A stretch of DNA of 5,782 nt, taken from Gammaproteobacteria bacterium (GTDB lineage: Bacteria > Pseudomonadota > Gammaproteobacteria > Pseudomonadales > Azotimanducaceae). The stretch lies in contig JAUILW010000237.1 of the NCBI GenBank assembly GCA_030432795.1, positions 1 through 5,782 on the forward strand. Direction: 5' to 3'. The notes under the pieces were generated by a model, which was not told where the DNA came from, did not search any database, and was given only the letters and a program-made list of their open reading frames with translations. A program made the translations under genes and the position numbers. Of this stretch, positions 1 through 5,782 are shown piece after piece. The stretch's first letter is position 1, and every line of letters begins with the position of its first letter.

Positions 1-3000
1 AAACACCGGCGACGCCGCGCCATCGAGCGCGGTGACCAGGGCGAATCTCGCCGCCAGCGCTTGCGCGAAGGCGTCCACACATGCCTCGAACACACTCGCC
101 AGTGCTTGTCGCCGTTCCTGCATACGCGCTTCGAAGGCTTCGCGGCTGCGCGGCAGGGTGCGCCCATGGAAGTAACACACCCAAGCGACGTAACAGAGCA
201 GCCCATCTCTGAGCGTCGCAGCATCGCCCAGAGAAGCAAAGTGCAGCCCCAGGGTCTTGTTTCGGTCGATCTCACGGCGGAAATAGCGGCAGGCGCTACC
301 CAGATGCTGCAACGCCATGCGCGCAAAGCCCGCGCGGTTGAGCGTCATCGCATTGTGCTCGGTGTCCGCGTAAACCAGGTCCACAGAGTCGCCAGCGTCG
401 CGTAGCGCCGGATACACCAGCACCGGCGCTTTGGCTGTGCCGAGGGTCTTCTGCGCATCCAACCGGTCCGGAAAATGCTCGATCCCCTGCTCCACCGGCT
501 GCCTGAGATCCACCTCCGATGCAGACGCCTCCGCTCTGTGCCGGTCCTGCAGTTCCAGCAGATCCCGCCCGGAGTCGATCACCCGACGCTTGCGGCCGAG
601 CACCTGTACGTTCATGCGCAGCACATCATCCAGCCGCTCCGGATGCCACTCGCCCGGCTCAGGGGCCATGTCACAGACTGCCGTCAGGGCTTCGGCAAGC
701 GCTGTAGCGAAACGCCCGGTGCGGTATCTTCCCGCACGCAACAGGTGGGCGACGATCTCAGGCACTCGATCGGCAATCGGCGCGATCTGCCGGCGGCGCT
801 GCTTCGGCAGCGTGCGCAACCACCCCTCTACCACCTGCGGCAGAAGCCCGGGCACCATCCACTCCAGCGCTTCCGGCGCCAGGCCCTGCAGCATGCCCAC
901 CGGCACCTGCAGGTTGACGCCGTCGTCTGGGGCGCCCGGCGCAAAGCGATACTTCAGGTCGAGACTGACACCACCAAGCTTGAGCTGCGACGGGTAGGCA
1001 TCCTCCCCAAGACCGACGGACTGCTGACGAAGCAGTACCTGATCAGTAAAACGAAGCGCCGCTTTGGCCGCATCGTTTGCGCCGCGCCACCAGCGCAATA
1101 GGGTTGCAGCATCCAGCACATCGGACGGCAGGCGTTCTTCAACGAAGGCGTGCAACTCTTCCTCGGAGATCATCAGGTCGCGACGGCGTCCACGCTCCTC
1201 AAGGGATCGCACTCGGGCGATGGCCTGCAGGTTGTCAGCGACGAGCGGCACCTGAGCGAGCGTCTTCTTCGGCAACCTGCCGCCGATGAATCCGTCACGC
1301 ACGAACAGCGCCCGCGCCGCCGCCGGGTCCAACCTGGCAAGCTGCACCGGGCGCCGTTCCACCAGCGGCAACCCATACAGCGTCACCCGTTCGTAGGCCT
1401 TGGCCTGGCCGGTGGTAGCACTCCAATGTGGCTCGGCGTGCTGGCGTTTCAGCAGGTGGCCTGCATGGGACTCGATCCAGCCGGGCTGTACCTCGCACAC
1501 CGTGCGGGCATACACCCTCGCGGTCTCGGCGATGTCCGCCGCAGCCACCCACTTCGGCGTGCGTCCGTGCAACGCGGAGCCGGGAAATATGCGGAACTTC
1601 GTGCCGCGGGCGCCGAGGTACACACCTTTCTCGTCGTGCAAGCCGATCAACGACAGGCTGCCCGCAAGCACCGCGCGGTGCACCTCGTCGCGGCTTGCCG
1701 GTACCTGGTTGATCCGCCATCCCAACTGTTTCACCGCCAGGAGCAGTTGTCGGTGCAGCGCCCGCCACTCGCGCACCCGTGAGGGGTTGAGAAAGTGGCT
1801 GACGATGGCTTTGCGCTCGCCGCTGCGACTGGCGGTCTCGTGCAGATTGCCGAGCCACCCCCAGAGGTTCAGCAGCGTGCCGAAGTCGCTCTCTTCATCT
1901 ATGAACCGCTCATGTTTCGCATCGGCCGCACCACGAGCATCAAACGGCCGTTCGCGAGGATCCTGCACCGCCAGCGCCGACGTGACGATGAGCAACTCAG
2001 CAAGCGCATTGCCGCTGGACGCGGCCACCAGCATGCGTGCCAGGCGCGGATCCACTGGCAATCGCGACATGGCCCGGCCGATGTTCGTCAGCCGGTTCTC
2101 CCGTAGTGCGCCGAGTTCCTCCAGCAGCCGCACCGCATCCTTCACTGCCCGTGGATCCGGCGGCTCAATGAATCCGAACCGTTGAATGTCGCCAAGGCCA
2201 TAGGCCCGCATGGTGAGCACCACGGAGGCGAGGTTTACCCGCCGGATCTCAGGGTCCGAAAACTCCGGCCGCGACTCGAAGTCCGCCTTGGTGTACAGGC
2301 GTAGACATATCCCTGGAGCCACACGGCCGCAGCGCCCGGCGCGCTGGTTGGCGCTGGCCTGACTGATCGCCTCTACCGGCAGCCGTTCCAGCTTCGAGCG
2401 GTAGCTGTATCGGTTGATGCGCGCATAGCCCGGATCGATGACGAAACCGATGTTTGGAACCGTGAGCGAGGTCTCCGCCACGTTGGTAGCGAGCACCACG
2501 CGCCGGCGCTTACCCGGCCGGAATATCTGCGCCTGATCAGCCGCCCGCAGCCGCGCGTAGAGAGGCAGAATGTCGAGCTGCGCGCCATACCGCTCGCGAA
2601 GCGCCCGGGCGCTATCGAAAATCTCCCGCTCGCCGCTTTGAAACACGAGAATGTCCCGCGCTGCTCCCGCAGGCAGAGCGAGCACCTCACCCACCGCGTC
2701 CACGAGCAGCGCTTCCGGGTCCACTGCTCCATCTAGCGTTTCCGGCGCCAGGTAGCGCATATCCACCGGATAACTCCGGCCGCTGACCGACAGCACCGGC
2801 GCACCGCCGAAATAGGCTGAGAATCGTTCCACATCGATCGTGGCGCTCGTCACCACGACCCGCAGGTCCCGACGTTGCGACACCAGTCGGCGGAGAACCC
2901 CGAGCAGGAAGTCGATGTTCAGGCTGCGCTCATGTGCCTCATCGACGATGACCACTTCATAACGCGATAACGCACGGTCGTGCCGCACTTCGGTGAGCAG

Positions 3001-3378
3001 CAGGCCGTCGGTGACCAGCTTTACCACGGTGTCGTCGGCCACTTTGTCATCAAACCGCACTGCGTAGCCGACACCATCGCCCAACGGTGTGCCGACCTCT
3101 TCGCTGATTCTGGCCGCCACAGAGCGCGCAGCGAGGCGCCGTGGCTGCGTGTGGGCGATCGCGCCCTGCACGCCAAAGCCCGCCGCCATGCAGATCTTTG
3201 GAATCTGCGTGGTTTTGCCCGAGCCGGTTTCACCCGCGACGATGACAACCTGGTGCGCTTTCAGGAGGGAGGCGATTTCATCCGCATGATCGCTGACCGG
3301 CAGGCCGGCTGCGGGGGTCAGGTCAAAGCCTGCGATCCGGGCGGCGCGTCTATCAGAGAGGTTCGCATCCAACGGCAC
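1..3378 (-). CDS. hrpA: ATP-dependent RNA helicase HrpA, DEAH-box (3' end outside window)
   Basis: This is a DEAH/RHA-family RNA helicase that uses ATP to move along RNA; E. coli HrpA acts in mRNA processing and has been reported to rescue collided ribosomes. Visible motifs in order are Walker A GETGSGKT (residues 49-56), motif Ia TQPRRLAA (from 77), DEAH (146-149), SAT (178-180), VLATNVAETSLT (295-306) and motif VI QRAGRCGR (345-352). A helicase-associated winged-helix/ratchet region follows (about 385-490, with LPVDPRL near 440), then an OB-fold region and, from about residue 660, the long HrpA-type C-terminal domain (DUF3418). The frame is open for 1126 codons to the window edge. E. coli HrpA is about 1300 residues, so roughly 130 C-terminal residues should lie outside. 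The GTG start is the first possible start after an in-frame TAG at 3390-3388 and has a good ribosome binding site. The part before Walker A is about 45 residues shorter than in E. coli. Confidence 0.96.
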   Translation of the reverse strand, partial: MPLDANLSDRRAARIAGFDLTPAAGLPVSDHADEIASLLKAHQVVIVAGETGSGKTTQIPKICMAAGFGVQGAIAHTQPRRLAARSVAARISEEVGTPLGDGVGYAVRFDDKVADDTVVKLVTDGLLLTEVRHDRALSRYEVVIVDEAHERSLNIDFLLGVLRRLVSQRRDLRVVVTSATIDVERFSAYFGGAPVLSVSGRSYPVDMRYLAPETLDGAVDPEALLVDAVGEVLALPAGAARDILVFQSGEREIFDSARALRERYGAQLDILPLYARLRAADQAQIFRPGKRRRVVLATNVAETSLTVPNIGFVIDPGYARINRYSYRSKLERLPVEAISQASANQRAGRCGRVAPGICLRLYTKADFESRPEFSDPEIRRVNLASVVLTMRAYGLGDIQRFGFIEPPDPRAVKDAVRLLEELGALRENRLTNIGRAMSRLPVDPRLARMLVAASSGNALAELLIVTSALAVQDPRERPFDARGAADAKHERFIDEESDFGTLLNLWGWLGNLHETASRSGERKAIVSHFLNPSRVREWRALHRQLLLAVKQLGWRINQVPASRDEVHRAVLAGSLSLIGLHDEKGVYLGARGTKFRIFPGSALHGRTPKWVAAADIAETARVYARTVCEVQPGWIESHAGHLLKRQHAEPHWSATTGQAKAYERVTLYGLPLVERRPVQLARLDPAAARALFVRDGFIGGRLPKKTLAQVPLVADNLQAIARVRSLEERGRRRDLMISEEELHAFVEERLPSDVLDAATLLRWWRGANDAAKAALRFTDQVLLRQQSVGLGEDAYPSQLKLGGVSLDLKYRFAPGAPDDGVNLQVPVGMLQGLAPEALEWMVPGLLPQVVEGWLRTLPKQRRRQIAPIADRVPEIVAHLLRAGRYRTGRFATALAEALTAVCDMAPEPGEWHPERLDDVLRMNVQVLGRKRRVIDSGRDLLELQDRHRAEASASEVDLRQPVEQGIEHFPDRLDAQKTLGTAKAPVLVYPALRDAGDSVDLVYADTEHNAMTLNRAGFARMALQHLGSACRYFRREIDRNKTLGLHFASLGDAATLRDGLLCYVAWVCYFHGRTLPRSREAFEARMQERRQALASVFEACVDAFAQALAARFALVTALDGAASPVF

Positions 3379-3384
3379 GGGTCG

Positions 3385-3389
3385 CCCCT
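3385..3389 (-). promoter_or_regulatory. Ribosome binding site of hrpA, fixes the GTG start
   Basis: AGGGG on the minus strand lies 6 bases before GTG 3378, an ideal distance. The in-frame TAG at 3390-3388 overlaps this site, so translation in this frame cannot begin further upstream. The next candidate downstream, a TTG two codons later, has poorer spacing. Confidence 0.75.
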
Positions 3390-3456
3390 ACGAAACGTTT
3401 ACCTAATTCTGCATGTGCTCTTACAAGCCGAGGCACATTAGCGGTTAGAGTGTCTC

Positions 3457-3484
3457 TGCTGCCGGAGTCGTCCATCCGGCAGCA
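3457..3484. repeat. Inverted repeat, 10-bp perfect stem with 8-base loop
   Basis: TGCTGCCGGA (3457-3466) pairs perfectly with TCCGGCAGCA (3475-3484) around an 8-base loop. Neither strand has a T-run after it, so it is not a standard intrinsic terminator by itself. It lies between the VWA gene and hrpA, in the 5' leader of any read-through hrpA transcript. Its right arm shares bases 3482-3484 with the outer stem of the next hairpin, so the two full structures exclude each other. Confidence 0.7.
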
Positions 3485-3489
3485 CGAAC

Positions 3490-3534
3490 ACCGGGCCCGT
3501 TGCGATTGAGCTGTACGCAGCGGGCCCGGTTTTC
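3490..3534 (+). terminator. Strong intrinsic-terminator-like hairpin, T-run on plus strand
   Basis: Bases 3490-3504 pair with 3516-3530 to give a 15-bp stem (one G-T pair) with an 11-base loop; its core is CCGGGCCCG/CGGGCCCGG. On the plus strand it is followed directly by TTTTCTC. On the minus strand, the direction of the genes here, it is followed only by TGTTCG, with AAAA on the other side. It starts within about 10 bases of the VWA stop codon, so it may still end the moxR-VWA transcript. It could instead act as a bidirectional terminator or as the 3' end of a plus-strand RNA. An outer 6-bp stem, GCACGA (3482-3487) with TCGTGC (3535-3540), extends it. Confidence 0.65.
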
Positions 3535-3547
3535 TCGTGCCAGCACG

Positions 3548-4717
3548 CTACTTCGACAGCGCGCCCATTCCCTCTTCCAGGCCGCGGATCGTCAACGGGA
3601 ACATCTGCCCGCCAACGAGCTCCTGCGTCATGCCCACCGAAGTGGAATACTCCCAGGTTTCCTGCGGCGTGGGGTTGATCCAAACGACCTTGTCGTAGGT
3701 CCGCATGAACCGCTCCATCCAGGCTGCGCCCGGCTCCTCGTTCCAGTGCTCGACGCTGCCACCGGCATGGGTAATCTCGTAGGGCGCCATGGTGGCATCA
3801 CCGACGAAGACCACCTTGTAGTCGTGTGCGTACTTGTTGAGCACCTCGAACGTCGGCATCCGTTCCGCCATCCGTCGACGGTTGTCCTTCCACACGCTTT
3901 CATAGATGAAATTGTGAAAGTAGAAAAATTCCAGGTGTTTGAATTCGGTGCGCGTCGCCGAGAAGAGCTCTTCGCAAACCTTGACGTGCGCATCCATGGA
4001 GCCGCCGATATCCAGAAACAGCAACACCTTCACGGTGTTCTTCCGCTCCGGACGCATACGGATGTCGAGCATACCGCCATTGTGCGCGGTGGAACGGATG
4101 GTGCCATCCATATCCAGCTCTTCGTCCTTGCCGGTACGGGCGAACTTGCGCAAGCGCCGCAGCGCCATCTTGATATTGCGGGTGCCAAGTTCCACGGAGT
4201 CGTCCAGGTTCTTGTACTGGCGCTGGTCCCAGGCCTTCTTAGCTTTTTTCTTCTTACCTTTACCGGGGCCGTTGGGGCCTTTCTTACCGGGCTGGTCTCC
4301 CTCGCCCTCTTCGCCTTCCTTGCCTTCTTTACCCTTTTCAGCCTCTTTGCGTTCGGCTTCTTCCTTGGCTTCTTTGAAGGCCTCGATGAGCTTTTCGAGC
4401 CCACCGAGCGATTCGATTTGGGCAAGCTCCTCAGGGCTTAAGGATTTTTCAAACTCATGGCGCAGCCACTCGTCCGGAATCAGGCTCTCGAGCAGCCCAT
4501 GCAGATCCTCCAGGCCCTTGAAGTAGGCGCTGAAGGCACGGTCGAACTTGTCGTAGTGCTTCTCGTCCTTGCACATGCAGGTGCGGCTGAGAAGGTAGAA
4601 GTCGTCTACGTTGGCGTACACCACGCGTACTTTCAGCGCTTCGATCAGATCCATGAGCTCACGGATCGTGACCGGCACCTTGTACTTGCGCAGCGTCAGG
4701 AAAAAGTTGATGAGCAC
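3548..4717 (-). CDS. CoxE-like VWA domain protein (COG3825-type), partner of MoxR ATPase
   Basis: A 389-residue protein, predicted cytoplasmic, with no signal peptide or convincing membrane segment. Residues 1-115 form a mostly helical N-terminal region. Residues 116-165 are a low-complexity linker rich in Lys, Glu and Gly. The rest is a VWA fold with the metal-site motif DIGGS (236-240) in the segment FLDIGGSMDAH, and a later acidic position in VGDAT (306-310). The metal motif departs from classical DxSxS in having Gly at the first Ser; from memory this is usual in the CoxE-like family. In CoxD/CoxE and RavA/ViaA, such VWA proteins work with a MoxR AAA+ ATPase in metal-cofactor insertion or complex assembly. 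The start is GTG, 31 bases after the MoxR stop, with GAGG (4728-4725) 7 bases ahead, which implies co-transcription. The client is unknown, and a general family name is all the sequence supports. Confidence 0.9.
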   Translation of the reverse strand: MLINFFLTLRKYKVPVTIRELMDLIEALKVRVVYANVDDFYLLSRTCMCKDEKHYDKFDRAFSAYFKGLEDLHGLLESLIPDEWLRHEFEKSLSPEELAQIESLGGLEKLIEAFKEAKEEAERKEAEKGKEGKEGEEGEGDQPGKKGPNGPGKGKKKKAKKAWDQRQYKNLDDSVELGTRNIKMALRRLRKFARTGKDEELDMDGTIRSTAHNGGMLDIRMRPERKNTVKVLLFLDIGGSMDAHVKVCEELFSATRTEFKHLEFFYFHNFIYESVWKDNRRRMAERMPTFEVLNKYAHDYKVVFVGDATMAPYEITHAGGSVEHWNEEPGAAWMERFMRTYDKVVWINPTPQETWEYSTSVGMTQELVGGQMFPLTIRGLEEGMGALSK

Positions 4718-4724
4718 CGTGATA

Positions 4725-4728
4725 CCTC
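4725..4728 (-). promoter_or_regulatory. Ribosome binding site of the VWA gene
   Basis: GAGG on the minus strand lies 7 bases ahead of GTG 4717, in the 31-base gap after the MoxR-like gene. It supports GTG as the start even though no ATG is nearby. Confidence 0.6.
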
Positions 4729-4748
4729 GTCGAGGGCGTTTGCCGCGA

Positions 4749-5593
<845 letters not shown>

Positions 5594-5597
<4 letters not shown>

Positions 5598-5629
5598 GCT
5601 TTACGCCCAACCCCCTCAATGGCCCTCAT
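5594..5629 (-). CDS. Possible 11-codon leader peptide overlapping the moxR-like start
   Basis: An ATG at 5629 opens an 11-codon frame (MRAIEGVGRKA) whose TGA at 5596-5594 overlaps the moxR-like ATG in an ATGA arrangement, the classic geometry for translational coupling. Its own ribosome binding site is weak (an AGG about 5 bases upstream). The frame is short enough to arise by chance. The argument for it is the exact overlap together with the poor ribosome binding site of the gene it would feed. Confidence 0.25.
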
Positions 5630-5653
5630 ACAGGCCTGGCTCTCGATAAAGAC

Positions 5654-5681
5654 CTGCAGAAGCCTCACAGGCTTCCGGCAG
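5654..5681 (-). terminator. Weak terminator-like hairpin downstream of the upstream gene
   Basis: GAAGCC (5659-5664) pairs with GGCTTC (5670-5675) around a 5-base loop, and an outer CTGC/GCAG stem (5654-5657 with 5678-5681) extends it across a small internal loop. On the minus strand it is followed by GTCTTTAT, a poor T-run, and it lies about 40 bases after a probable minus-strand stop codon. It may separate the upstream gene from the moxR-like operon or form part of the moxR leader. Confidence 0.4.
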
Positions 5682-5720
5682 ACCCAAACCCGCTACTCTA
5701 CCGGTTTTGCGGCCAATGTC

Positions 5721-5782
5721 CTATGCCGGCTCTGGCTCCGGCGGCGGAAACATGAGCGCTGCCAGCGCCTCGGGTAACGGCG
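5721..5782 (-). CDS. Probable C-terminal end of an upstream minus-strand gene (partial)
   Basis: Reading in from the window edge on the minus strand, one frame gives 19 codons ending at TAG (5723-5721): PLPEALAALMFPPPEPEPA. A Pro/Glu-rich tail preceded by a helical-looking segment is credible for a protein C-terminus. The same strand as the neighbours and a hairpin about 40 bases downstream also fit. The fragment is too short to identify. The alternative is a plus-strand gene starting at ATG 5716 or 5752, whose first residues would be almost all Gly, Ser and Ala and which lacks a good ribosome binding site; I find that less likely. Confidence 0.4.
   Translation of the reverse strand, partial: PLPEALAALMFPPPEPEPA

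Noticed and set aside
431..2185. Several long plus-strand open frames (for example 431-997, 475-1101, 1150-1782, 1400-2185)
   Set aside because: All lie antisense to the intact hrpA frame, overlap one another, and have Arg/Ser/Pro-rich low-quality compositions with no recognisable motif.
3391..3427. Promoter for hrpA on the minus strand (TTGTAA with a TAGGTA-like -10)
   Set aside because: The spacing is too short and the -10 match weak; the region probably contains the promoter, but I cannot place it from sequence alone.
3500..4441. 313-codon open frame on the plus strand opposite the VWA gene
   Set aside because: It is antisense to a well-supported gene in a GC-rich region where stop-free shadow frames are expected. 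Its Phe/Leu-rich stretch is only the complement of the Lys/Glu linker, and it begins inside the hairpin loop region with no ribosome binding site.
5620..5660. Sigma-70 promoter for the moxR-like gene (TATGAG near 5625 with an upstream GTCTTT)
   Set aside because: The -35 match is poor at any acceptable spacing, so I do not annotate a promoter here.
5716..5782. Plus-strand gene starting at ATG 5716 or 5752
   Set aside because: The predicted start is Gly/Ser/Ala low complexity and lacks a clear ribosome binding site; the minus-strand C-terminal reading fits the local gene direction better. Not fully excluded, as only about 60 bases are visible.

Overview
The window comes from a GC-rich proteobacterial chromosome, most likely a gammaproteobacterium. 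The basis is a long HrpA-type DEAH helicase with the HrpA-specific C-terminal region, plus a MoxR/CoxE-type gene pair common in that class. I cannot name a genus. Every gene I can support lies on the minus strand, so the transcription order runs from high to low coordinates. No mobile element, tRNA, rRNA or CRISPR array was seen, and no gene-free stretch exceeds 300 bases.

Layout in transcription order. At 5782-5721 there is the probable last 19 codons of an upstream minus-strand gene, followed by a weak terminator-like hairpin (5681-5654). A short untranslated region follows, containing an 11-codon reading frame whose stop overlaps the start of the next gene. At 5597-4749 is a complete MoxR-family AAA+ ATPase. 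After 31 bases comes a complete CoxE-like von Willebrand factor A (VWA) protein (4717-3548) with an acidic/basic low-complexity linker. The two look like one operon encoding an ATPase/VWA chaperone-like pair of the CoxD/CoxE and RavA/ViaA type. No likely client protein is visible here.

A 169-base gap (3547-3379) holds two strong inverted repeats. The larger is a 15-bp GC-rich stem whose T-run lies on the plus strand, although no plus-strand gene is visible. The gap is followed by hrpA, which starts at GTG 3378 behind a clear Shine-Dalgarno sequence and runs off the left edge after 1126 codons without a frame break.

Most of the window is ordinary housekeeping or accessory chromosomal sequence. 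The spots that deserve a second look are the structured gap between the VWA gene and hrpA (terminator, attenuator or small RNA) and the possible leader peptide coupled to the moxR-like gene.
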